From assembly GCF_009669325.1 (NCBI RefSeq), contig NZ_SZWE01000001.1:806402-870401 (forward strand): 64,000 nt of DNA, read 5' to 3'. Under the pieces are notes generated by a model. That model was given only the letters and a program-made list of their open reading frames with translations, did not search any database and was not told the origin of the DNA. Shown here one piece after another: positions 34,901-43,082 of the stretch (positions are counted from its first letter, which is position 1; each line of letters opens with the position of its first letter). Origin of the DNA: Roseovarius bejariae (lineage in GTDB: Bacteria; Pseudomonadota; Alphaproteobacteria; Rhodobacterales; Rhodobacteraceae). A program made the position numbers and the translations under genes.

Positions 34901-35122
34901 CTCGCCGAAATACCCTTCAAGGATAACGAGCCGGCCATCGGCCAGATTGATCACCAGATTGCTGCCATCACGATCATAATTCGCGATGTCGATCTGCCGA
35001 AGATTTAGGGAAATTTCCTGTCCGTTACCTGCCGGGATGACACTTACATCACTGCCTTCAGAAACCGAACCACGCTGCGAAATGCCCGCATCTGTGCGGG
35101 CGACATAATCAATCGCCTTCAT
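31910..35122 (-). CDS. type I secreted Ig-repeat adhesin (BapA-like)
   Basis: 1070 residues, very acidic. The N-terminal part (1-130) matches the BapA-type prefix (SLNLRQIDIANYDRDGSN, NLADGRLVILEGYF) followed by a Gly/Ala-rich linker (about 140-185). Seven Ig-like domains of about 95 residues follow, each with a G-x-x-E-P-G-S-x-V core, at about 205, 300, 405, 505, 605, 705 and 810. The C-terminal region (about 900-1070) ends with EEQLLALSDNTDTLVVEGG and D-x-V-T-I-T-G, the usual tail of such proteins, and has no RTX nonapeptides. It should be exported by the system downstream and mediate attachment or biofilm formation. It has fewer repeats than the multi-thousand-residue members of this group. 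Confidence 0.9.
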   Translation of the reverse strand: MKAIDYVARTDAGISQRGSVSEGSDVSVIPAGNGQEISLNLRQIDIANYDRDGSNLVINLADGRLVILEGYFGEDGAAESRLFISADGYLNEVTLIEGSEGAVYAQYGPTEMWGKWSPSDDLIFLGGSEVAPATAAEEEVSMLGAGLLGGSGLMSALGLGAAGVAAASVVAADENGGGGVGGASRIPPSVNEDQPIVVGGDDTTDEDKSITISGEAEPGSEVTVEIGDESQTTTANEDGEWEVTFEGDDFPEDGDYTVNVTVTEPDGTETDLEGPSISIDTTAPVAEVSEGTLDTSGIVNADDFEDGVDVSGTGEAGATIEVTIEGHTETTTVQEDGSWSVTFNPSDLPEGDYETEMSVVSTDQAGNSSTITETVSIDTIYNALEITTGSSSSSSLINSDAVQDEGGVVISGTTEPGATVTVAIGELSQEVTADGSGHWEATFDPADLPSQQFEANVTATTTDEAGNTTTKSSTVEIDLVVQDFAYEADIGGADQVISGSEIGEGFTMTGTVEPGSTVKLEFEGSTVWADVDPVTGDWTASFSGAQVPGGDYSSDVIITATDAANNVQQLEHTVRVDTDPGSLTMNAIGDNGVVNSDAYDAGVTVTGTADPNAEVEVNFNGVVHTVTANGSGQWQTTYQPGELPSGDYEAQVTATVGDAYGNSYSVDQAVDVDTIVEDLSVDAPEGMPTTAEGLSVINQDKADGGFEITGTVETGSSVWVVIDGVRREAEVDEDTGEWSASFESGAMDGHQGEVDMVVEVRDSVGNLDEIPSRVLIDTVVDDLASTDSPETVNGFVGLDAARDGMDLTGTVEPGSSVEVTIFGKTYTTVGDANGDWSLTVPRGDIPDQDGTAQISVLATDIYGNEDTTTGSVTFDMVAPDQPDIVGYFREGGGYRYVTTMTGEDDVTIHEVEGGGAINELSIYDDVSTFTGETDHFFLNDAGQASSIPDGSQLIVTNTDDAGNASSTYVVLDEVTTSVVDLSNGNLGDFQVETVDLRFGDHSEMTITEEQLLALSDNTDTLVVEGGADDTVTITGATKVDGGADEPAGYDIYSLGDDATLVVDEEIDIVT

Positions 35123-35493
35123 AACAACACCACTCTACCTCAGATAGCGACACTTTAGCGTGCCGCTTTGTTTTTCTGCCTTTTTACTACCTTCATTTTG
35201 ACACATTCGCTAGAATTTTTTGCACGACATTCGTCAAAACGCAGCGCAAAGCATCGAATTCGCGTCTGACGTGAATATCGCCACAAGCACAGGTGAATTC
35301 TGAGTCTTTTCTGCAACATGGCCTTTAGCCGCCCACTCGCCAACTGCCCAAAAACGACCCCGAATGTCGGTTTCAAACAGCCACTCAAACCAGAAACGAG
35401 GTTGTAACGCGACAAGACCTACTTCGCGCTTGACGGGGCGCACCCGACCCCACAAGGTCACTCAAACCCCGAAAATCAAAGGACGATCGCGCC
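35123..35493. other. AT-rich intergenic region between the adhesin and argE genes
   Basis: 371 bp clearly richer in A and T than its surroundings, with T-rich runs such as TTTGTTTTTCTGCC near 35168. It holds the divergent promoters of the adhesin operon and argE. No convincing gene was found, and no clear operator or hairpin stands out. Confidence 0.5.
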
Positions 35494-36657
35494 GTGACGA
35501 CACAGCTATCCGATACTGTTGCCCTTCTGGGGGAGCTGATCGCATTTCCAACTGTTTCCGAGCTCAGCAATCTCGACATGATTGCCTATCTGGCCCACCA
35601 ACTGGAAAGTGCGGGTGCGACCGTCGATATCTTTCATGATGAAATCGGCCACAAGGCCAACCTCTTTGCCACCATTGGCCCGGAAACCGATGGCGGGATC
35701 GTGCTGTCGGGTCATTCCGATGTGGTCCCCGTGGCCGAACAGGATTGGGTCAGCTATCCCTTCGAGATGATCGAACACGAAGGCCGTCTCTACGGGCGCG
35801 GCAGCTGCGACATGAAAGGCTTCATTGCCGCCGCAACCGCCATGGCGCCCTATTTCGCCGATCAAGTGAAGGACCGGCCCATTCACTTTGCCTTCACCTA
35901 TGACGAGGAGGTCGGCTGTTTCGGCGCACAGGCGCTTGTCGACAGCCTCAAGCGCAAGGGGATCCGCCCCGGCGTCGCCATCATCGGCGAACCCACCTCG
36001 ATGCGCATCATCGAAGGGCATAAGGGATGTTATGAATACACTACACATTTCTGCGGCATGGCGGGCCACGGCTCGGCCCCGGATCGCGGGGTGAACGCGG
36101 TGGAATATGCGGTTCGGTACGTCAATCGCCTTCTGGAACTCAAGGATGAGCTTCGCGCCCGTGCCCCCTCCGGTAGCCGTTTCGACCCGCCCTGGACCAC
36201 GATCAACACCGGCAGCCTGAAGGGTGGTGTGGCCCATAACGTCATCGCCTCCAACGCCACGCTGGAATGGGAAATGCGCCCCGTACAGGCCGCAGACGCC
36301 CAATTCGTCAAGGACGACCTGCGCCGCTATTGCGAGGAAACCTTGCTCCCCGCCATGCGCGCCATCTGCCCCGAGGCCGAGATCACCACCGAGGTCATTG
36401 GTGAAGTCGAAGGCTTGGAGCCCGCGGATTTGAACGAGGCAAAGGACATCCTGATGGAACTCACCGGCGCGAACCGGGCCGATGTGGTGCCCTTCGGCAC
36501 CGAAGCAGGGATTTTCCAAAGCTACGGCATGTCGGCAGTGGTCTGCGGCCCCGGCTCCATCGATCAAGCCCATAAACCCGACGAATATGTCTCTATCGAC
36601 CAGCTTCAACAATGCGTCGACATGCTGGGCCGTCTGGGCAACAAGCTGGCGAGCTGA
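35494..36657 (+). CDS. argE: acetylornithine deacetylase (ArgE, M20 family)
   Basis: 387 residues. Metal-site motifs of M20 enzymes are in order: HSDVVPV (about 73-79), GRGSCDMKG (about 104-112) with the bridging Asp, DEEVGCFGA with the catalytic E-E pair, a metal ligand Glu in IIGEPTS, and the final His in DQAHKPDEY. The dimerisation domain lies between (about 180-290). It cleaves N-acetylornithine to ornithine in arginine synthesis. GTG 35494 is the start, with AAAGGA upstream. Related M20 amidases cannot be fully excluded, but the overall sequence is ArgE-like. Confidence 0.88.
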   Translation: MTTQLSDTVALLGELIAFPTVSELSNLDMIAYLAHQLESAGATVDIFHDEIGHKANLFATIGPETDGGIVLSGHSDVVPVAEQDWVSYPFEMIEHEGRLYGRGSCDMKGFIAAATAMAPYFADQVKDRPIHFAFTYDEEVGCFGAQALVDSLKRKGIRPGVAIIGEPTSMRIIEGHKGCYEYTTHFCGMAGHGSAPDRGVNAVEYAVRYVNRLLELKDELRARAPSGSRFDPPWTTINTGSLKGGVAHNVIASNATLEWEMRPVQAADAQFVKDDLRRYCEETLLPAMRAICPEAEITTEVIGEVEGLEPADLNEAKDILMELTGANRADVVPFGTEAGIFQSYGMSAVVCGPGSIDQAHKPDEYVSIDQLQQCVDMLGRLGNKLAS

Positions 36658-36780
36658 AGTAAGCCGAGGGCGGCAATTCGCACAACAAAGCCGAGAGTTG
36701 CCGTTGGTGATTGCCAAATCGCATGGCTATTTCCGGCCCGACGTCACCTCGTCACGTCACGTGATGTTCGTCGCTCTGCT

Positions 36781-38772
36781 TCAATCGACTTGTAGGACCT
36801 TCTCGAGTCTTGGAGACAATGCACGCGCCGCTGCGGGAGATATATGGTCGGCATCGAAATAAAGCAGTTTATCGTCGATCATCCAAGCATACCGCCCATC
36901 GCGTTCAAAGAATGCGTTGACCGACATAACCTCGGCGCCCAGTGCGCGGGCAACCTCCATGAGAATATCTCGCGACACGCGGACGAGGGCTTCATGCTTT
37001 TCGATCGTTATAAAACTATTGGTAATTTCGACCTGAATATCGTCCTTGGAAAGGCCCCTGAGGATCGCTTGAGCAATCACGGTTTCGGGAAGCCGCACTT
37101 GCTGTGGGACCTGGTCCATTAAGACAACCCGCAGGCCGGCCTCCTCGAAATAGGTGATCGTGTTGATCAGGCCCGCCTTGAAGCTGGCAAAATAATCGGC
37201 GTCGCTCATGCGAGGCATAGCGGGATCGATCGATAGCAGAAAAGGGTCAGATTTGCGTGTGAGATCGCCCTTGACATAGAGACTCCAGCGCGCGGCGATG
37301 AAGACCGTATCGACCCCCTGCGCGACGGTATCGGCCGCAAATCCCTTAACAAGGTCATGGCATTTTCGCGACGCGGCGCCCCCTTTCACGAGATAAACAC
37401 CCAGCAACGGCGGGCAGGCCGGGTGGATGCCCTGCATAACGCGCAGCGAACGCCCTTCCGTGATTTGCTCAAAGGCCGGCAGGATAGCGGCGGCGTGACT
37501 GTCACCCAGAACCGCAATCGTCGAGGCCGCCGTCTCGGGCCCATAGGCCCTGCAAAGCTTGTCGGACACCGGGCGTGGCCCATCGGCACACATTCCTGAC
37601 AGATTCACCGCCCTGTCGGCTGTGATCAGCTTGTGAAACGCTTGCTGGTCTTTGCCCTCAAGCCGCTGTGGCACACCCTCCCAGGCCACAAGGCTGAACC
37701 CAATGGCACCAAGCATGACGCTTCCGCCAAGGCTTGCGCCAAACACCGCCTTGCGCTCCCGCAACCAGACACGCGTCCGGAAGGGGCGTTCAATCAAGGC
37801 CCATGTGATTGTCGCCAACACCATGGAAAGCGCGATCAACAGCCAGATCATCCCCGGCAAGGCCTCCTCCCACCCGCGGATACGCGACAGCGCAAAGACC
37901 GGTTGATGCCAAAGATATAACGAATAACTGATCAGGCCGATGGCGACCAACGGGGGTGCCGAAAGAAGCCGCCCGGTCATCGTGTCGCCTGAAGCAAAAA
38001 GGATGACAAACATCGCCCCCAGAACCGGGGCAGTCGTGTACAGTGATGGCGAAGGATCGCCGGGCCTTAACCACAGCACGCTGCCAAGAATAAGGACCAG
38101 TCCAAGCGCGGCAAGCCCTTCATGGCGCATCTGGGCTCGGTTCAACAGCAAAGCCGCGCAGATCGACCCCGCCAACAACTCCCAAAGGCGCGACGGCGTG
38201 AAAAAGAAATTCTCCGCCGGAAACTGAGACGCCCCCCAGACCGCAAGCGCCAAGGACCCCGCCGCGACGGCGATAAAGGCCGCTATGTGCCGGGCGCGCA
38301 CGAAACGCCCCAAGGCCCACAAGAATGCGGGAAACACGATATAATACTGTTCTTCGACCGCCAGGCTCCAGGTGTGCAGCAGCGGGCGCAGTTCGGACTG
38401 AACGTCAAAATAGCCCGAATGTTCGATGAAATGCAGGTTCGAGATGAACATGACCGAGAAGGCGAGACTGCGGGCATAATCTTCAAGGGCGACGGGCGGA
38501 ATCCACAGCCAGGCAAACGGGATCGTACAGGCCAGAACGACGAAAAGGGCCGGCAGGATACGCCGTGCGCGGCGTTCGTAAAATCGCCAAAGGCTGTATC
38601 TGCCAGCCTCGCGATCTGTAATCAGGATGGTCGTTATCAGATAGCCGGAGATGACAAAGAACACATCCACCCCGATATAGCCACCGCCAAAGGCGGTGAA
38701 GCCTGCGTGAAACAGGATAACTGGCACGACGGCAATAGCCCTCAGCCCATCTACTTCACGCCTGTATTTCAT
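36781..38772 (-). CDS. OafA/YrhL-type acyltransferase with SGNH domain
   Basis: 663 residues. The N-terminal acyltransferase-3 domain (1 to about 370) begins YRREVDGLRAIAVVPVILFHAG with the conserved R-A and H, and has about ten membrane spans. The C-terminal SGNH domain (about 400-663) has the nucleophile in VLGDSHAAA and the Asp-His pair in YFDADHISP. Such enzymes O-acetylate surface polysaccharide or peptidoglycan. No other envelope-sugar genes are nearby, so the target is unknown. Confidence 0.92.
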   Translation of the reverse strand: MKYRREVDGLRAIAVVPVILFHAGFTAFGGGYIGVDVFFVISGYLITTILITDREAGRYSLWRFYERRARRILPALFVVLACTIPFAWLWIPPVALEDYARSLAFSVMFISNLHFIEHSGYFDVQSELRPLLHTWSLAVEEQYYIVFPAFLWALGRFVRARHIAAFIAVAAGSLALAVWGASQFPAENFFFTPSRLWELLAGSICAALLLNRAQMRHEGLAALGLVLILGSVLWLRPGDPSPSLYTTAPVLGAMFVILFASGDTMTGRLLSAPPLVAIGLISYSLYLWHQPVFALSRIRGWEEALPGMIWLLIALSMVLATITWALIERPFRTRVWLRERKAVFGASLGGSVMLGAIGFSLVAWEGVPQRLEGKDQQAFHKLITADRAVNLSGMCADGPRPVSDKLCRAYGPETAASTIAVLGDSHAAAILPAFEQITEGRSLRVMQGIHPACPPLLGVYLVKGGAASRKCHDLVKGFAADTVAQGVDTVFIAARWSLYVKGDLTRKSDPFLLSIDPAMPRMSDADYFASFKAGLINTITYFEEAGLRVVLMDQVPQQVRLPETVIAQAILRGLSKDDIQVEITNSFITIEKHEALVRVSRDILMEVARALGAEVMSVNAFFERDGRYAWMIDDKLLYFDADHISPAAARALSPRLEKVLQVD

Positions 38773-39124
38773 ACCGTCCCGCCCATACTCATCGACCGTG
38801 CTCGTCGCATAGCGCTACCCGGATCGGAAATAAAGAGGACAGTATGGGCTTGCCCCCTCCGGACACGAGACACACGAGACAGACGCGGCCCGCCTTGAAG
38901 CGCGGCGAGGGGATGAATGTCGGTTATGCGCAGGGAGCGGGCTTTGCACACTCCGCCACGCCCGGTCATGCAAAAAAGCGCCCAACCGTCTCTTTGCCGA
39001 CAGTCATGACAGGCGCAGGGTATGACCAGAAGCACGCCACCAAAATTCAGTTGCCTTTCCAATGCGCTCTTGTCGTTCCAAAACTTTACGGCAGGCTGAG
39101 AGGATATTTTTGCATCCCCGCAGC
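38773..39124. other. 352-bp gap with no supported gene
   Basis: Lies between the minus-strand acyltransferase start and the mntH stop. Frames on both strands are open but have poor starts or run into mntH, and none resembles a known protein. TTTTTGCAT near 39107 offers a short T-rich stretch close to the mntH stop, but no stable hairpin was seen. Nothing else is supported. Confidence 0.4.
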
Positions 39125-40411
39125 TCAGTTGACTAAGAACGGGATTGGCACACCAAAGGTTTGTGCGAGTAGAACAAAATTCAGCGACAATACGGCCGTT
39201 GCTCCGAGGATCGCCAGCCCCCGCATGGCCGGTCTGATCGTGAAAGCGCCCATGATATTGCGCCGTGAGGTGAAGATGACCAATGCAATCATAGGAACTG
39301 GCAGGGCAATCGATAGCACTACTTGGCTCATCACCAGCGCATCGGTGGCGTTGTAGCCGAGGGCGACCACCGCGAAAGCAGGCGCCATTGTCACCAGACG
39401 TCGGATCCAGATTGGCACGTAAATATGCAGGAAGCCCTGCATGATCATCTGTCCGGCCATCGTGCCCACCACCGAGGAAGAGACGCCCGAGGTGATCAGG
39501 GACACCAGGAAGACAGCCGCCGCCGCCGACCCCAGAAGCGGCGTCAGCGTGTGATAGGCTGTTTCGATCTCGGCCACGTCACTGTAGCCCTGATGAAAAG
39601 CCGAGGCCGCCATCATCACCATCGCCATATTGACCATTCCCGCAATGGCAAGCGCGACCACCACCTCGATGTTCGAGAACCGCAACACTTTGCGCCGGTC
39701 TTCGTCGTGGCGGATCAGGGCACGGTTTTGCGTCAGGCCCGAGTGCAGATAGACCGCATGGGGCATCACCGTGGCACCAATGATCCCGACCGCAATGGTC
39801 AACGCGGTCGCGTCTGGAAGGTTGGGGGTCACCAGTCCGACGGCAGCAGAGCCCCAATCGACCGGCGCAATGAAAATCTCAATCAGATAGCAAAGAGAAA
39901 TGATCGCAACCATCGCCCCGATGATCAGCTCCATCGGCCGGAACCCCTGGCGCTCAAAGATGAGGATGCCGTAGGTGACGATGGCGGTCACCACCATGCC
40001 CCAGACCAGAGGCATGTTGAACAAGAGCGCCAGACCGATTGCACCGCCGAGGAATTCGGCAAGATCCGTGGCCATCGCGGCGATCTCGCTGACCGCCCAC
40101 ATCGCACAGACGACATGCCGTGGAAAATTGTCACGCGAAATTTCTGCAAGATTCTTACCAGTTACGATCCCCAGTCGCGCCGACAGCGACTGGAACAGCA
40201 TCGCAATCAGGTTGGCCAGCAGAACCACCCAGAGCAGCAGGTATCCGTAACCGGCGCCCGCCTGGATGTTGGTCGCGTAGTTGCCCGGGTCGACATAAGC
40301 GATCGAGGCGATCACCGCAGGTCCCACAAAAAGAAACTTGCTGCCAAATCCCCGTCGTTCTCCCGAGAGAACGGCGCTCATGTTCTGGCGGGTTCGTTCC
40401 GTATTGATCAT
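39125..40411 (-). CDS. mntH: NRAMP-family manganese/divalent metal transporter MntH
   Basis: 428 residues with about eleven membrane helices. The metal site of the family is visible: D-P-G-N in AYVDPGNYATNIQAGAGY (helix 1) and M-P-H in ATVMPHAVYLHSG (helix 6). It imports Mn(II) with protons. The start at 40411 is chosen since the longer frame would read through the operator region and a GGGGTGAT ribosome site precedes this ATG. It is divergent from the MntR gene and shares an operator region with it. Confidence 0.92.
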   Translation of the reverse strand: MINTERTRQNMSAVLSGERRGFGSKFLFVGPAVIASIAYVDPGNYATNIQAGAGYGYLLLWVVLLANLIAMLFQSLSARLGIVTGKNLAEISRDNFPRHVVCAMWAVSEIAAMATDLAEFLGGAIGLALLFNMPLVWGMVVTAIVTYGILIFERQGFRPMELIIGAMVAIISLCYLIEIFIAPVDWGSAAVGLVTPNLPDATALTIAVGIIGATVMPHAVYLHSGLTQNRALIRHDEDRRKVLRFSNIEVVVALAIAGMVNMAMVMMAASAFHQGYSDVAEIETAYHTLTPLLGSAAAAVFLVSLITSGVSSSVVGTMAGQMIMQGFLHIYVPIWIRRLVTMAPAFAVVALGYNATDALVMSQVVLSIALPVPMIALVIFTSRRNIMGAFTIRPAMRGLAILGATAVLSLNFVLLAQTFGVPIPFLVN

Positions 40412-40445
40412 CAGATCACCCCATTGTGCCTTAGGTGCGAAATAT

Positions 40446-40544
40446 AGCCATGGCTTTATTTTCTGCAATTGGAAAATTTTTTCAGGCCAGGCAGGAAAAT
40501 CAAAGGCGCCTCGGTCTGCTGTTAAATCAAGCCAAGGCTTTATT
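40446..40544. promoter_or_regulatory. paired candidate MntR operators between mntH and mntR
   Basis: AGCCATGGCTTTATT (40446-40460) and AGCCAAGGCTTTATT (40530-40544) differ at one base and are 84 bp apart, eight helical turns. The core AGCCATGGCT is a perfect palindrome. One copy is 34 bp before the mntH start and the other 63 bp before mntR, so each promoter has one. Binding by the adjacent MntR is inferred. Confidence 0.6.
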
Positions 40545-40606
40545 GATTTCCCTTCCTTCAAAATGGTACATCGCCAGTTACACCCCATGACTGAGGCCAG
40601 ACCGTG

Positions 40607-41047
40607 ATGACCGAGCAGAACATCCCCCCGGCAGAGACTTCGCCGTCGGAACAAGCCGGTCGTTTCGCCCGTGCCCGGGAAAAGCAGTCGATGGCCATCC
40701 TTGAGGATTACGTCGAGATGATCGGCGACCTGATCGCATTGCATGGCGAGGCGCGGGTGGCCGACATCGCAGAGCGCATGGGGGTGGCCCACCCCACCGC
40801 CACCAAGGCGGTGGCCCGGCTGAAGCGGGAGGGGCTGGCGACCTCACGCCCGTATCGCGGAGTCTTCCTCACAGAGCAGGGCGAAGAGCTGGCAAACTGG
40901 GTGCGCGCGCGCCATCGGACGGTGGTCGACCTCCTCGTTGCTGTCGGGGTGCCCCGGGATACGGCCGAAGCGGATGCAGAGGGGATCGAACACCACGTCT
41001 CACGCCGCACATTGAATGCCTTCGAAGCATTTCTGGCTGGCGAATGA
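40607..41047 (+). CDS. mntR: manganese-responsive regulator MntR (DtxR family)
   Basis: 146 residues. A helix-turn-helix (about 30-85) reads YVEMIGDLIALHGEARVADI and MGVAHPTATKAVARLKREG, followed by the DtxR dimerisation region with metal-site candidates E and H in EGIEHHVSRRTLNAFEAFL. It lacks the SH3-like domain, as MntR does. Starts GTG 40604 and ATG 40607 are both possible; ATG is taken. It should repress mntH when Mn is plentiful. Confidence 0.88.
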   Translation: MTEQNIPPAETSPSEQAGRFARAREKQSMAILEDYVEMIGDLIALHGEARVADIAERMGVAHPTATKAVARLKREGLATSRPYRGVFLTEQGEELANWVRARHRTVVDLLVAVGVPRDTAEADAEGIEHHVSRRTLNAFEAFLAGE

Positions 41048-41268
41048 AGTTGTCAAAAAATAAAGATTTCCTGTTCGGTCCCTAGACGACATCTGAGTGA
41101 GGATTAATTCGCATCTATTCAGACTGCCACTTATGTTGCTGCCGGTCATGCATCGAACAGCGAATGGCTGCGTTCCTAGCCCTTACGTAGGCACCTCACC
41201 TCATCCTCAGCGCCGTTCAAATGTCGAGTTTGGGGGATGACTCCTGCCATTCCCCCCAAAAATTAAAC

Positions 41269-41302
41269 CGTACGAAACTCCCGTACGTTTCGTACGAAAC
41301 TC
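41269..41302. repeat. CGTACGA palindrome cluster, second copy
   Basis: CGTACGAAACTC occurs twice exactly, at 41269-41280 and 41291-41302. CGTACGAAAC (41269-41278) pairs with GTTTCGTACG (41287-41296) as a perfect 10-bp hairpin with an 8-nt loop. It is related to the cluster at 25016-25099. Both lie between convergent genes, here mntR and the MttB homologue. Confidence 0.65.
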
Positions 41303-41335
41303 ACCGCGCGGCCTGTTAATCCGCCGGGGTGCGGT

Positions 41336-41392
41336 AAAAAATACCGACGCGATACCGACGTCATACCGACGCGCTACAGATCGGTATTTTTT
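41336..41392. repeat. 11-nt-period TACCGACG array inside a terminator-like inverted repeat, copy 2
   Basis: Units ATACCGACGCG (41341), ATACCGACGTC (41352), ATACCGACGCG (41363) and CTACAGATCGG (41374) run head to tail with an 11-nt period. The array is flanked by AAAAAATACCGA (41336-41347) and TCGGTATTTTTT (41381-41392), a perfect 12-bp inverted repeat that could end transcription from either side. The rest of the 377-bp gap (41048-41424) shows no gene. Confidence 0.7.
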
Positions 41393-41424
41393 CCGTTAAC
41401 CCAAGGACTTAGATCAGATTCGCA

Positions 41425-42987
41425 TCAGAAGTCCGTTGGCGCGCCGCCCTCCGCCTTGCGCCGCTCCACGAAAGCGGCCAGTTCCTCGCGGATCGCGGGC
41501 TCCATCGGCGGTTCTTCATAGTTGGCAAGAATGTCGCGATAGGTCTGATGCGCGCGCTCGGCGGTCCAGATGCCGCCCGCCGCTTCCCATGCCTCGTAAT
41601 TGCGCCAGTCGCTCAGGAAGGGCTGATAGAAGGCTGTAGTATAGCGGTCCTGCGTGTGCTGGATGCCAAAGAAATGCCCTTGGTCGCCTACTTCGCGAAT
41701 GGCCTCGATGGCGATGTCATCGGGGGTCGTGGCGGTGATCATCGGATCCATATACCGTTGAATATGCTGCAAAATTTCGCAATCCATCACGAACTTTTCC
41801 GGGCTGGCGATCAGCCCGCCCTCCAGCCACCCGGCGGCATGGTAGATCATGTTGGCCCGCGCCTGCACCGCCGACCACAGGCTGTTCGAGGTTTCCCACA
41901 TCGCCTGCCCGTCCGGCACATTTGCCGCGCAAACGCCCGAGGCCCGCATCGGCAGCTTGTAGAACCGCGCCAACTGTCCGGTCATCTGCGTGGCGCGCAT
42001 GTATTCCGGCGTTCCGAAGGCCGGCGCGCCCGATTTCATATCGACGTTGCTGGTAAACGTCCCGATGGCACAACAGGCCCCGGGCCGGATCACCTGCGCC
42101 AGCACCACGGCACAGAGCGCCTCGGCCAGCGATTGCGACACCGCCCCGGCCATCGTCACCGGCGCCATGGCCCCGGCAAGGGTGAAAGGCGTGACAATAA
42201 GTGCTTGATTTCGCCGGGCAATTCTAATCCACCCATCCAGCATCGGATAGTCGTGCTTCAGTGGCGAGGTGGAGTTGATGTTGGTGAACATATGCGGTTT
42301 CGCTTCGAACTCCTCGTGGGTCAAACCGCCCGCGATCCGCACCATTTCCATCACGTCCTCGACCCGCTCCTTGCCGAGGCAATAGGCGTGCGAAACCTTG
42401 TCGGTCAGGGTCAGCTTGTCATAGAGCACATCCAGGTGCCGCACGCTGGCGTGGATGTCCTGCGGCTCCACCGGGTAGCCGCCGACGAAGTGGATACAGT
42501 TGAAATACTGGCTTAATTTCAACAGGTTGCGGCACATCTCGCGGTTGCCCGTCACCTTGCGGCCCGTGGTCAGGTCCCAATAGCTGGGCGGGGACGAGAC
42601 ATTGCCGAAGTTGAAATGCGGCCCGCCCATGGTGATTTCCCGCGCGGGGTTGCGCGGGGTGATCGTCCATTGCTCGGGGGCCTTGCCGATCATCTCCATG
42701 ACGAAATCGCGCCCCATGCGGACGTTTTCACCGTCAATCGTACAGCCCCCCGAACCCCGCAGAATCTCAATCGCTTCGGGGTTCAGGAACTCGATGCCGA
42801 TCTCTTCGAGAATGCGCATCGCCCCGTCATGGATGGCCTGCACGCCCTCTTCGGTGAGAGGTTCCACCGGCCTGTCGATATTAACGGGCGGGCTCCATGG
42901 CATCTGTTCGATCGCCGCCGTGCCGCGCCGTTCGGCATTGCCTGCGCGGCCCCCGCCGCGTCGTCTGCGTTTCGCCTCTGCTGCCAT
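41425..42987 (-). CDS. MttB-family (trimethylamine methyltransferase-like) protein without pyrrolysine
   Basis: 520 residues covering the whole MttB TIM-barrel family (LTEEGVQAIHDGAMRILEEI near the start; PSYWDLTTGRKVTG; MTGQLARFYKLPMRASGVC). The frame has no in-frame UAG, so it belongs to the non-pyrrolysine branch, some members of which demethylate glycine betaine or other quaternary amines to a corrinoid protein. The start at 42987 is chosen because AGGAGG lies 10 nt upstream. No corrinoid protein or reductive activase is in the window. The natural substrate is unknown. Confidence 0.88.
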   Translation of the reverse strand: MAAEAKRRRRGGGRAGNAERRGTAAIEQMPWSPPVNIDRPVEPLTEEGVQAIHDGAMRILEEIGIEFLNPEAIEILRGSGGCTIDGENVRMGRDFVMEMIGKAPEQWTITPRNPAREITMGGPHFNFGNVSSPPSYWDLTTGRKVTGNREMCRNLLKLSQYFNCIHFVGGYPVEPQDIHASVRHLDVLYDKLTLTDKVSHAYCLGKERVEDVMEMVRIAGGLTHEEFEAKPHMFTNINSTSPLKHDYPMLDGWIRIARRNQALIVTPFTLAGAMAPVTMAGAVSQSLAEALCAVVLAQVIRPGACCAIGTFTSNVDMKSGAPAFGTPEYMRATQMTGQLARFYKLPMRASGVCAANVPDGQAMWETSNSLWSAVQARANMIYHAAGWLEGGLIASPEKFVMDCEILQHIQRYMDPMITATTPDDIAIEAIREVGDQGHFFGIQHTQDRYTTAFYQPFLSDWRNYEAWEAAGGIWTAERAHQTYRDILANYEEPPMEPAIREELAAFVERRKAEGGAPTDF

Positions 42988-43082
42988 GGGATACGAACCT
43001 CCTGATGCGTCTTGCACCTAGGAAACACTGGATTCGCCAAAGGGTTTGCCACTTTGCGACCGATCTTGTCGCTTTTGAAATC

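Noticed and set aside
32318..35008. An 896-codon plus-strand frame across the adhesin
   Set aside because: Antisense to a clear Ig-repeat protein; it repeats only because the adhesin repeats.
36658..36780. Possible small gene between argE and the acyltransferase
   Set aside because: Only short frames without ribosome sites were seen.
38769..39062. A 97-codon minus-strand frame before the acyltransferase
   Set aside because: It needs a TTG start without a good ribosome site and matches nothing.
38844..39356. A 170-codon plus-strand frame with AGAGGAC upstream
   Set aside because: It runs deep into mntH on the other strand and has no recognisable domain or sensible composition.
41341..41384. 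Short regular repeats considered as a CRISPR array
   Set aside because: The unit is only 11 nt with no spacers and no cas genes are present.
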